Shown one piece after another: positions 33,425-42,244 of a stretch of DNA of 64,000 nt; position 1 is the first letter of the stretch; every line of letters begins with the position of its first letter. The translations under genes were made by a program, and so were the position numbers. The DNA is from Polaromonas sp. YR568 (GTDB taxonomy: Bacteria > Pseudomonadota > Gammaproteobacteria > Burkholderiales > Burkholderiaceae_C). Below the pieces are notes generated by a model. The model saw only the letters and a list, made by a program, of their open reading frames with translations. It was not told the origin of the DNA and made no database searches. Where the stretch lies: assembly GCF_900116715.1 (NCBI RefSeq), contig NZ_FPBM01000003.1, positions 434,001 to 498,000 of the forward strand, given 5' to 3'.

Positions 33425-35086
33425 TCAGATATGAAAGCGCCGCTGCACGACACGAAAGCGGTTGGCCACAAAGGCCGAGTCGGTGTAGGAAGCGTTGGCC
33501 GAAGGGTTGCCGCCCGTGCCGTGGTAGTCCGAAAAGCCCGCCGACTGGTTGACGAAGATATTGCTCGTCAGATTGATCGACAGCGCGACCTTGCTGCGCC
33601 AGGTGGCCTGCACCATGGCGTCAAGCACCTCGGGGCGTGTGGAGTAGATGCCCGCCGTCAGCGCGCCGTGGTCCTGCACGATGCGCTCGGACAGCGCGAT
33701 GGCCGACTTCGCGTCGGCGGCCCGCACCACAAAACTGATCGGGCCGAAGCGCTCTTCCATGTAGGCTTTTTCGTCGCTGGCATCGCACTTGAGCAAGGTG
33801 GGTGTGTGCACCTCGGCGTTGGGGAACTCGGGGTTGCTGAGTTTGCGGGAAGGCAGCACCACATCGGCGTACTGCGGTGATTCGGCGATGCGTCTGACCG
33901 TGTCTTCCGACTGGATCGCACCCAGGACGGCGTTGGCGATCTTGGGGTCGGCCACAAAGTCGGCAATCGCCGTGCCCAGGTCGGCGGCCACTTCGTCAAA
34001 ACTCTTGTGGCCTTCGTCGGTATCGATGCCACCGGCGGGAACAATGATGGCCTGCGTGGTGGTGCACATCTGGCCGGAGTACAGCGACAGGGTAAAGGCC
34101 AGGTTCTTCAGCATGGCGCGGTAAGCGTCTGTCGATTCGATCACCACGTTGTTCACACCCGCCAGCTCGGCGTAGACCTGCGCCTGTTTGCAGTTCTCCA
34201 TCAGCCAGGCACCGAAATGGTTGCTGCCGGTGAAGTCGACCGACTTCACATCGGCGTGCGTGGCGAGGATCTGCGTCGCGCTGCGCTCCGGCGTTACGGC
34301 CAGGGTGATGATGTTGGGGTCCATGCCGTTTTCAGCCAGCACCTGACGGATCACCGCCACCGTGATGGCGGCCGGCAGGATGGCGTTGCCGTGCGGCTTG
34401 ACGATGACCGGGTTGCCGGTGGCCAGCGAGGCAAACACGCCGGGGTAAGTGTTCCAGGTCGGGAAGGTGCCGCAGCCGATCACCAGCGCAACGCCGCGCC
34501 CCACCACTTCAAAATGTTTTTGCATGCGCAGCGGTGCGTTTTTGCCTTGCGGCTTTTCCCACACCACCTCACGCGGAATGGCAGCCTGCTCGCGCCATGC
34601 GGCCGCCACCGCTTCCAGGCCGCGGTCCTGGGCATGCGGGCCACCCGCCTGGAAGGCCATCATCCAGCCCTGGCCGGTGGTCATCATGACGGCGTGGCTG
34701 ATCTCAAAGCTGCGCTTGTTCAGGCGCTCGAGTGCTTCCATCAGGATGCCGGTGCGCCCGTCGGCGCCCAGCCGGCCCCAGGCGGGCATGGCCGCCAGCG
34801 CCGCGTCGACCAAAGCCTGCGGGTCGCAGACCGGATAGCTCACATTCAACGAGACGCCATAGGGTGAACGCTCGCCGCCGTACACGCCGGTCTGCCCCGG
34901 CTGGTTCAGCTCAAACACCTTGCCCAGCAGCGCATCAAAAGCCTGCTTGCCGGCCTCGGCGGCGGTTTCACCATAGACCTTGGGGCTGGGTTGCTCGCTG
35001 TAGGGGCTCCAATAACTGCGCGTCGCAAGGGCTTGCACGGCCTGGTCGAGCAGGGGCCGGTGTTTTTCAAACAGGGATTGGCTCAT
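33425..35086 (-). CDS. paaN: Phenylacetate degradation aldehyde dehydrogenase PaaN
   Basis: 553 residues, matching the PaaN (not PaaZ) type. The ALDH fold shows VVGRGVALVIGCGTFPTWNTYPGVFASLATGNPV with KPHGN, a glutamate-type segment AELAGVNNVVIES, and the catalytic Cys in SGQMCTTTQAI. It oxidises the ring-opened semialdehyde to the 3-oxo-dehydrosuberyl-CoA. The C-terminal MaoC-type hydratase domain of PaaZ is absent, so ring hydrolysis must come from a separate enoyl-CoA hydratase not in this window. Confidence 0.92.
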   Translation of the reverse strand: MSQSLFEKHRPLLDQAVQALATRSYWSPYSEQPSPKVYGETAAEAGKQAFDALLGKVFELNQPGQTGVYGGERSPYGVSLNVSYPVCDPQALVDAALAAMPAWGRLGADGRTGILMEALERLNKRSFEISHAVMMTTGQGWMMAFQAGGPHAQDRGLEAVAAAWREQAAIPREVVWEKPQGKNAPLRMQKHFEVVGRGVALVIGCGTFPTWNTYPGVFASLATGNPVIVKPHGNAILPAAITVAVIRQVLAENGMDPNIITLAVTPERSATQILATHADVKSVDFTGSNHFGAWLMENCKQAQVYAELAGVNNVVIESTDAYRAMLKNLAFTLSLYSGQMCTTTQAIIVPAGGIDTDEGHKSFDEVAADLGTAIADFVADPKIANAVLGAIQSEDTVRRIAESPQYADVVLPSRKLSNPEFPNAEVHTPTLLKCDASDEKAYMEERFGPISFVVRAADAKSAIALSERIVQDHGALTAGIYSTRPEVLDAMVQATWRSKVALSINLTSNIFVNQSAGFSDYHGTGGNPSANASYTDSAFVANRFRVVQRRFHI

Positions 35087-35122
35087 GGATAGTCTTCGGG
35101 AAGTTGGTGATGGTTGATCGGT

Positions 35123-36214
35123 TCAGATGTGTGCGTGGTCTTCGTCAAAGTCGATCACCAGCTTGTCGGTGACGGGGTAGCTCTGGCAGCACAGCACAAA
35201 GCCGCGCGCGACTTCGTAGTCTTCGAGTGCGAAGTTGATGTCCATGTCGACCTCGCCCTGGACCACTTTGGCGCGGCAGGTCGAGCAGACACCGCCCTTG
35301 CAGGAATAAGGCATCTCCAGCCCGGCCTTGAGTCCCGCATCAACCACGTTGTCCTGGTTTTTCTTCATGACAAAGCTGCGCCGCGTGCCGTCGAGCACGA
35401 TCTCGACTTCACACGTGTCGTGGCCCTGGACAGGTGCGCGCGGGGCACGCTCCTTGCCGGTGTGGGTGTTGGTGCCGAAGAGCTCGACCTTGATGCGCGA
35501 CTTGTCCAGGCCTTTGTCTTGCAGCGCTTTGGATGCCGCCAGCATCATGTCTTCGGGGCCGCAGATAAAGGCGGTGTCGATGCTCGCCGGGTCTATCCAG
35601 TGGGTGAGCAGCTGGCTGCATTTTTCGTAATCGATGCGGCCGCTGAACAGCGGGATCTCCTGCGACTCGCGGCTCATGATCCAGACCAGGTTGAAGCGGC
35701 CCAGGTAGCGGTCTTTGAGGTCTTCCAGCTCTTCCTTGAACATGACGCCGCTGGACGAACGGTTGCCGTAGACCAGCGTCACGCTGGTGTGCGGCTCGGC
35801 CAGCAGCGTGGTCTTGATGATGGACAGCACCGGCGTAATGCCGCTGCCCGAGGCAAAGGCCACGATATGGCGCGCCGATTGCGGCGCCAGGGGGATATGG
35901 AAGTGACCTTGCGGCGGCATCACGTCGATGCTCGTTCCGGGCAGCAGGTTCTCTGCGGCCCAGTTGGAGAAAGCACCGCCGGCGACACGCTTGATGGCCA
36001 CGCGCAGGCGCTTGTCTTGCACAGCCGAGCAGATGGAGTAGGAGCGGCGCAGCTCCTGCCCGTCGATGGCGGTGCGCAGCGTCAGGTACTGGCCCTGCGT
36101 ATAGGCAAACGCCTCGTGCAGATGCTCCGGCACGGCGAAGCAGACAGCCACGGCGTCCCGCGTGACGGGCTGGACCTCGCTGATGCTGAGTGAATGAAAT
36201 TGGGGTGTGGCCAC
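35123..36214 (-). CDS. paaE: Phenylacetyl-CoA epoxidase reductase subunit PaaE
   Basis: 363 residues from a GTG at 36214 (VATPQFHSL); no in-frame ATG lies between this and the paaD stop 8 bp upstream. An FNR-type FAD/NADPH module fills the first 250 residues (RRSYSICSA, FASGSGITPVLSIIKT), followed by a plant-type [2Fe-2S] ferredoxin with CKGGVCSTC and a fourth Cys in LCCQSYP. It passes electrons from NADPH to the PaaAC diiron oxygenase. Confidence 0.95.
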   Translation of the reverse strand: MATPQFHSLSISEVQPVTRDAVAVCFAVPEHLHEAFAYTQGQYLTLRTAIDGQELRRSYSICSAVQDKRLRVAIKRVAGGAFSNWAAENLLPGTSIDVMPPQGHFHIPLAPQSARHIVAFASGSGITPVLSIIKTTLLAEPHTSVTLVYGNRSSSGVMFKEELEDLKDRYLGRFNLVWIMSRESQEIPLFSGRIDYEKCSQLLTHWIDPASIDTAFICGPEDMMLAASKALQDKGLDKSRIKVELFGTNTHTGKERAPRAPVQGHDTCEVEIVLDGTRRSFVMKKNQDNVVDAGLKAGLEMPYSCKGGVCSTCRAKVVQGEVDMDINFALEDYEVARGFVLCCQSYPVTDKLVIDFDEDHAHI

Positions 36215-36221
36215 GGTGTAG

Positions 36222-36773
36222 TCAGTGCGGTTTGAAATAGTCGAAGGGCTCCAGGCAGTCGCTGCACTGGTAAAGCGCCTTGCAGGCGGTGGAGCCGAAC
36301 TGGGACAGCAGGCGCGTCTTGCGCGATGCGCACCTTGGGCACGGCACGGTGCTGCGGTGTGGCATGAGCGCGGTGATGTCGATGACCTGGCTATTGGCGC
36401 CGCCGGGCGCGCGAAGGACCGGTGGCGCAATGCCGTAACCGCGCAGGGCCTCGCGGCCCTTGGGTGTCATCCAGTCGGTCGTCCAGGCGGGTGACAACTG
36501 GGTTCGCACCTGCACCTCGCCCACGCCATGGGCTTGCAGCGCCTCACGGATCGAGTCGGCAATCACTTCTGTCGCGGGGCAGCCGGAATAGGTGGGCGTC
36601 ACGGTCACGACCCAACCCAGGGTTTCGGCCTGCTGCTGCACGTCGCGCACGATGCCGAGGTCCACCACCGACACCACGGGCACTTCCGGGTCCATCACCT
36701 CGCCCAGCCACTCCAGCACCATTTCGCGCGTGGCGTGCGGGGCGGCGACGTTCAGCAGCGCGGCGCTCACCAC
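36222..36773 (-). CDS. paaD: Phenylacetyl-CoA epoxidase accessory protein PaaD
   Basis: 183 residues. A MIP18/DUF59 domain (LGEVMDPEVPVVSVVDLGIVRDV, VTPTYSGCPATEVI) is followed by a C-terminal zinc-ribbon-like region with CPRC and CSDC. PaaD is thought to help iron-sulfur or diiron assembly of the epoxidase. It overlaps the paaC stop by seven bases. Confidence 0.95.
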   Translation of the reverse strand: MVSAALLNVAAPHATREMVLEWLGEVMDPEVPVVSVVDLGIVRDVQQQAETLGWVVTVTPTYSGCPATEVIADSIREALQAHGVGEVQVRTQLSPAWTTDWMTPKGREALRGYGIAPPVLRAPGGANSQVIDITALMPHRSTVPCPRCASRKTRLLSQFGSTACKALYQCSDCLEPFDYFKPH

Positions 36774-37516
36774 TGGGCTCCGGGGTAGGCGCGCTGCACA
36801 AATTGCAGCGAAGTCAGCAAGTGGCCCAGGTGTTCGGAATGCCTGCCCTGCTTGCCGCCGCGCTGGTGGCCGGTGTAGGCCGGCATGGCCAGTGTGGCGC
36901 GGTTCAGCACCGCCTCGACGCTGGCATGCCAGGGCGCGCTCAGGCTGGACGCCACAGGGGCAATGCCTTCAGCCGCGCATTGCGCATCGACCGCATCAGA
37001 TTCAAACCATTCGTTGGTATAGGGCCAGAGCTTGTTCACCGCTTCCTGCATCCGGTCGTGGCTCAGCTCGGTGCCGTCGCCCAGGGCGATCATCAAGCCG
37101 GCGCTACGTTCGACGTGGTAGCGCACTTCTTTCACGGCCTTCTGCGCGATCTCGGCGATGCGCGGGTCGCTGGATTGGCACAGCCCCGCCAGCAGGTGCT
37201 GGTGCCAGGCGTCAAACAGGAACTGGCGCGCCACGGTGTTGCCGTAGTGGCCGTTGGGTTGCTCGACCAGCAGCAGGTTGCGAAAGTCGGGGCCGTCGCG
37301 GCCATAGGCCAGCGCATCTTCGTCGCGGCCCAGCCCCTCGACTTCACCTGCATACGTCAGCCACAGCCGGGCCTGCCCCAGCAAGTCCAGCGCCACATTG
37401 GTCAGCGCCAGGTCTTCTTCCAGGGCCGGGCCATGGCCGCACCACGCCGCCAGCTGCTGCGATAGCACCAGGCAGTTGTCGCCCAGGCGAAGCAGGTATT
37501 GAAACTTGGAGTCCAT
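36767..37516 (-). CDS. paaC: Phenylacetyl-CoA epoxidase structural subunit PaaC
   Basis: 249 residues from the ATG at 37516; an in-frame GTG two codons earlier is possible. A ferritin-like four-helix protein (LRLGDNCLVLSQQLAAWCGHGPALEEDLALTNVALDLLGQAR, KEVRYHVERSAGLM) that pairs with PaaA but lacks a complete diiron site, as known for PaaC. It is 11 bp after paaB. Confidence 0.95.
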   Translation of the reverse strand: MDSKFQYLLRLGDNCLVLSQQLAAWCGHGPALEEDLALTNVALDLLGQARLWLTYAGEVEGLGRDEDALAYGRDGPDFRNLLLVEQPNGHYGNTVARQFLFDAWHQHLLAGLCQSSDPRIAEIAQKAVKEVRYHVERSAGLMIALGDGTELSHDRMQEAVNKLWPYTNEWFESDAVDAQCAAEGIAPVASSLSAPWHASVEAVLNRATLAMPAYTGHQRGGKQGRHSEHLGHLLTSLQFVQRAYPGAQW

Positions 37517-37527
37517 GCGCACCGGCC

Positions 37528-37863
37528 TCAGATGTGCTTCACGCCGTCGGGCGTCGGGTAGAAGGTCGGGTGGCGGTAGGTCTTGGTTTGCGCCGGGTCA
37601 AACAAGGCTTCTTTGTCGCCCGGGCTGCTGGCAATGATGTCGGCCGCGCGCACCACCCAGATGCTCACGCCTTCGTTGCGCCGGGTGTAGACGTCCCTCG
37701 CGTGCTGTACCGCACTGGCGCCGTCCACTGCATGGAGGCTGCCCACATGCTTGTGCGCCAGGCCGTGCTGGCTGCGGATAAAGATTTCCCACAGCGGCCA
37801 CTCGTTTCGCACGGTCTGCACGGGCTGTGCTGGCTTTGCAGTCGATTCGTTGTTCTGGGCCAT
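37528..37863 (-). CDS. paaB: Phenylacetyl-CoA epoxidase subunit PaaB
   Basis: 111 residues from the ATG at 37863, one base after the paaA stop. The core [25 protein letters not shown] and [23 protein letters not shown] is diagnostic of PaaB, the small bridging subunit of the PaaABC(E) complex. Confidence 0.96.
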   Translation of the reverse strand: MAQNNESTAKPAQPVQTVRNEWPLWEIFIRSQHGLAHKHVGSLHAVDGASAVQHARDVYTRRNEGVSIWVVRAADIIASSPGDKEALFDPAQTKTYRHPTFYPTPDGVKHI

Positions 37864-37864
37864 C

Positions 37865-38860
<996 letters not shown>

Positions 38861-38920
38861 GCCAAGCTCCGTTTGTCTTGAAATTCGTCGTGAGTTCGTG
38901 AGGTTTGATGGGCGGATGTT

Positions 38921-38963
38921 AGTGATACAGAATGACTCATACAATCGGATTTTGTGTATCACT
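38921..38963. promoter_or_regulatory. Probable PaaX operator between paaA and paaX
   Basis: AGTGATACA (38921-38929) is perfectly inverted as TGTATCACT (38955-38963) with 25 bases between. The element covers the middle of the paaA/paaX intergenic region, 60 bases from the paaA start and 16 from paaX. E. coli PaaX binds a long, spaced imperfect palindrome built on TGATTC, so the architecture is alike. Binding would repress both transcripts until phenylacetyl-CoA is present. Confidence 0.65.
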
Positions 38964-38979
38964 TCTGTTCGGGTAAACC

Positions 38980-39897
38980 ATGCGCCGCAGAATTTCAAAC
39001 GACCAGATTTCAGCCAAAATCGCCCGCGTGCGACGCGGCCTGGTGCTGCGCGCCAATTCGCTCCTCATCACGATCTACGGTGACGCCATCGCGCCGCGCA
39101 ACCAGTCGGTCTGGCTGGGCAGCCTGATCACCTTGATGGAGCCTTTCGGCCTGTCGTCCAGGCTGGTGCGCACCAGCGCGTTCCGGCTGACCGCGGACGA
39201 CTGGTTCACCGCTACGCGCCTGGGCCGGCGCAGCTTTTATGGCCTGTCTGACACGGGGCAGCAGCGGGTTCAGCACGCCGACAGGCGCATTTACGAATTT
39301 GACCTGCCGGCCTGGGACGGTCACTGGACGCTGGCGCTGCTGGACCTGAAGATGCGCGCCAGCGCACGGCAGCATTTGCGGCGCGAGCTGCTGTGGGAGG
39401 GCTTCGGGCAGGTCTTGCCCAATCTGTATGCGCACCCGCATGCCGACCCGCTGTCGCTCCAGGAAATCCTCAAGGCGGCCAAGGCCGAAGACCAGGTTGC
39501 CGTGCTGCAGGCGTCCAGCATTGAAGGCTATTCACGCAAGCCCCTGCAGGCCATCATGCGCGACACCTTCAAGCTGATGGAGGTGGAGCTGGCCTGGAAG
39601 CAGTTCATCGCACGGTTTGCGCCGGTGGTGGAAGACCTTCCGGACCTGAGCCAGGCCGAGGCTTTTTTTGTACGCACCCTGCTCATTCATGAATACCGCC
39701 GGGTGCTGCTGCGCGACCCTAACTTGCCTGAGGCCTTGCTGCCTGCGGACTGGCCCGGCATACAGGCGAAGGCTTTGTGCGAAACGCTTTACCGCGGTTT
39801 GCTGGGCAGCAGCGAAAGTTTTCTGCATGCGCTGGTGGAAACCTCCGACGGCGCACTCATGACAACGCCGGCATCGATTGCGCGAAGGCTGGCTTGA
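38980..39897 (+). CDS. paaX: Phenylacetyl-CoA-responsive repressor PaaX
   Basis: 305 residues. The N-terminal winged helix ([47 protein letters not shown]) and the [12 protein letters not shown] motif are typical of PaaX. The family represses paa genes and releases DNA on binding phenylacetyl-CoA. It is divergent from paaA and upstream of a histidine kinase gene, with a likely operator at 38921-38963. Confidence 0.93.
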   Translation: MRRRISNDQISAKIARVRRGLVLRANSLLITIYGDAIAPRNQSVWLGSLITLMEPFGLSSRLVRTSAFRLTADDWFTATRLGRRSFYGLSDTGQQRVQHADRRIYEFDLPAWDGHWTLALLDLKMRASARQHLRRELLWEGFGQVLPNLYAHPHADPLSLQEILKAAKAEDQVAVLQASSIEGYSRKPLQAIMRDTFKLMEVELAWKQFIARFAPVVEDLPDLSQAEAFFVRTLLIHEYRRVLLRDPNLPEALLPADWPGIQAKALCETLYRGLLGSSESFLHALVETSDGALMTTPASIARRLA

Positions 39898-39966
39898 ACC
39901 CGGCCCAAAGCGCAAGACATGGGGGTATTGATAATCCCCAGGCGACTCCCCAACCTTGAAGGCCGC

Positions 39967-41922
39967 ATGAAATACCGCCCCAGCTCTCTTTTTGCCAATG
40001 CCGTCTTCGTTTTGTCTGTGGCATTGCTGGTGGCCCTGGGCGCGTGGTACCTGGCCGAGGATGCGCAGCCCTCTTCCGCCAGCTTGCACCTGACGCAAGC
40101 CGAGTGGCAGGTGTCGAATGCGCCGGAATACAGCGCGCCGCCGCTCACGGTGGACAGCAAAACCCTGGCGGGCAGCTGGCAGCAAGCCGGGCTGCCGCAG
40201 GCCTTGCCGGCCGCAGGCGATGCCGCCGGGGCCATCCAGACCACCTGGGTCAGGCTGTCCACACAGGGGCAGCCCCAGGCCTCCGGGCCGCTGGCGCTTT
40301 ATGGCGCCCGCATCAAGGTTGAAGGCACGGTCGCGGTGTATGCCAATGGCCGGCTGGTGCACCGGGTGCAGCCGCAAGGCCAGTTGTGGAACAGCCTGTT
40401 CACCCCGTTCTGGCTGGTGCTGGACAAGCGCGCCGACGACGCGCCTCTGACCGAGATACTCCTGCGCCTCGAACACTCGCCCTCGACCCGCGTGGGTGTG
40501 TCGTCGCTATGGCTGGGCCCGCCCGAGGCCTTGCGCGGGCGCTACTACGCGCGCCAGTGGCTGCAACGCGAACTGCCCGCCACGCTGAGCGCCGCCTTTC
40601 TGGTGGTCGGCATCTTTGCGCTGTTTGTGTGGATCAAGCGCCGCCAGGAAACCGACTACCTGCTGTTTTTCAATCTCGCCGCTGTCTCGTTTGCAGGGCA
40701 TCTGCACTACTACGTGGGCCTACCCATCATCGTGGACTGGTTTGCCTGGCTGACCAGCAACGCCCTGTTCTGGCTGGTGACGGTGCTTCACTTGTTCCTT
40801 CGCCAGTTGCACGGCCGCCCGCTTACCTGGCTGACGCGCGCTGTGGTCGGTGTGACGGTGCTGGTCAGCGTGCTGACGCTGCCCGCGCTGGCGGTGTTAC
40901 CAGTGTTCCCGAGCACCTCTGCCCTGGTTCCGATGATGTATGCGGTGGTCGTGTTGATGGCCGCAACCGTCTGCCTGGTGGGCGGCGTCAGCGCCTGGCG
41001 CCGCTCCAGCGAAGGGCGCATGCTGGCCCTGGGGCTGGGCGTATGCACCTTGCTGGGCGTGCCCGACTGGCTGCTGCACAACAACGTCATCAGCCCCGAA
41101 GGCTGGTTTCTGGGGGCCTATACCAACGCCGTGACCTTCGCCATGTTCGGCTCGCTGATGTACTACCGGTATGTCAGCGCCATCGGCAAGGTCGAGCAGC
41201 TCAACGCCAGCCTGTCGCAACTCAACGCCGGCCTCGAGCTGCGTTTGAAGGCGCGCGAAACTGAACTGGAGATCAGTTACCAGCGGCTGCGCGAGGCCGA
41301 GACGCGGCAGACCATCAGCGACGAGCGCCAGCGCCTGATGCAGGACATGCACGACGGCCTGGGCTCTTATCTCATCAGCGCCATCCGATCCGTGGAGCGT
41401 GGCGATATGAGCGACCTGAAGGTTTCGCAAATCCTCAAGGACTGCCTGGACGACCTGAAGCTGACCATCGACTCGATGGAGCCGGTCGAAGCCGACCTGC
41501 TGCTTTTGCTGGCCACACTGCGCTTTCGGCTGGAGCCGCGGCTGGAAGGCACAGGCGTCGCCCTGCTGTGGGAAGTGAAGGAGTTGCCCACACTGGCATG
41601 GCTGGACCCGTCCAGTGCGCTGCACATTCTGCGCATCGTGCAAGAGACCATCGCCAACATCCTGCGCCACACCCGCGCCAGCGAAATCCGCGTCAGCACC
41701 GCACTGGCCAGCACCGGTGTGCAGGTGACGATTGAAGACAACGGCCAAGGGTTTGATGTCGACAAGGCTCTAGGCGCCGCCGCAGGGCGCGGCCTGCATA
41801 ACCAGCAGCGCCGCGCACAGGCCGTGGACGGCAACGTGAGCTGGAAGTCGGGGCCTGCGGGCACGCAATTCATGCTGTGGCTGCCGCTAAAGCGCGTAGG
41901 CCAGCCATTTCCAGCGGGCTGA
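39967..41922 (+). CDS. Orphan sensor histidine kinase, 7TM-DISM-like
   Basis: 651 residues from the ATG at 39967, with AAGG upstream. An N-terminal helix, an extracytoplasmic beta-rich region (residues about 25-195), and about seven helices (200-405) are followed by a coiled coil and a kinase core: H-box QDMHDGLGSYL of the HisKA_3 type, N-box IVQETIANILRHT, and G-boxes DNGQGFD and GRGLHN. No response regulator is adjacent. It follows paaX by 69 bp on the same strand and might share its transcript; the partner regulator and signal are unknown. Confidence 0.88.
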   Translation: MKYRPSSLFANAVFVLSVALLVALGAWYLAEDAQPSSASLHLTQAEWQVSNAPEYSAPPLTVDSKTLAGSWQQAGLPQALPAAGDAAGAIQTTWVRLSTQGQPQASGPLALYGARIKVEGTVAVYANGRLVHRVQPQGQLWNSLFTPFWLVLDKRADDAPLTEILLRLEHSPSTRVGVSSLWLGPPEALRGRYYARQWLQRELPATLSAAFLVVGIFALFVWIKRRQETDYLLFFNLAAVSFAGHLHYYVGLPIIVDWFAWLTSNALFWLVTVLHLFLRQLHGRPLTWLTRAVVGVTVLVSVLTLPALAVLPVFPSTSALVPMMYAVVVLMAATVCLVGGVSAWRRSSEGRMLALGLGVCTLLGVPDWLLHNNVISPEGWFLGAYTNAVTFAMFGSLMYYRYVSAIGKVEQLNASLSQLNAGLELRLKARETELEISYQRLREAETRQTISDERQRLMQDMHDGLGSYLISAIRSVERGDMSDLKVSQILKDCLDDLKLTIDSMEPVEADLLLLLATLRFRLEPRLEGTGVALLWEVKELPTLAWLDPSSALHILRIVQETIANILRHTRASEIRVSTALASTGVQVTIEDNGQGFDVDKALGAAAGRGLHNQQRRAQAVDGNVSWKSGPAGTQFMLWLPLKRVGQPFPAG

Positions 41923-42244
41923 GCGCGCCAGCTGACCCGCTTTGCGCACCTGGGCGCACCCTCACCGGGTCGCAGCTTCGCCCCGCCGCTGCATTCCTTT
42001 CAGACACACCGGCAGCCCCTCAACCCGCACTTGAAGAGCGCTGTCTTTTTCAGGGCGCTCCACCCTTGCCTGCGGCAGGGCCCAACCCTGTCCCGGTCTC
42101 CTCAGAATAGAGGACGCAAGCCTCTGGGAAAGTGAGTATTGTCAAAAACAGAGCGGCACCGCACAACAAAAAGGGAATCGCGCAGCCGAACGCTGAGCGT
42201 CCCGCGAGCGGCAGTACAGATAAAAAAAACAGAAGGAGGAATCC
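41923..42244. other. 322-bp intergenic region before the lipoprotein operon
   Basis: No gene is supported. A GAGCGC...GCGCTC hairpin (42036-42060, 13-base loop with internal T-run) could end the kinase transcript weakly. The composition falls from GC-rich to clearly more AT-rich after about 42110 and ends in a strong AAGGAGG ribosome site five bases before the ATG at 42245. No confident -35/-10 pair can be chosen. Confidence 0.55.

Noticed and set aside
35123..36430. 435-residue version of PaaE
   Set aside because: The extension covers paaD coding in another frame; the GTG at 36214 fits PaaE length.
41923..42244. Mobile-element boundary upstream of the low-GC lipoprotein operon
   Set aside because: Composition changes here, but no terminal repeats, integrase, tRNA or direct repeats were found on either side.
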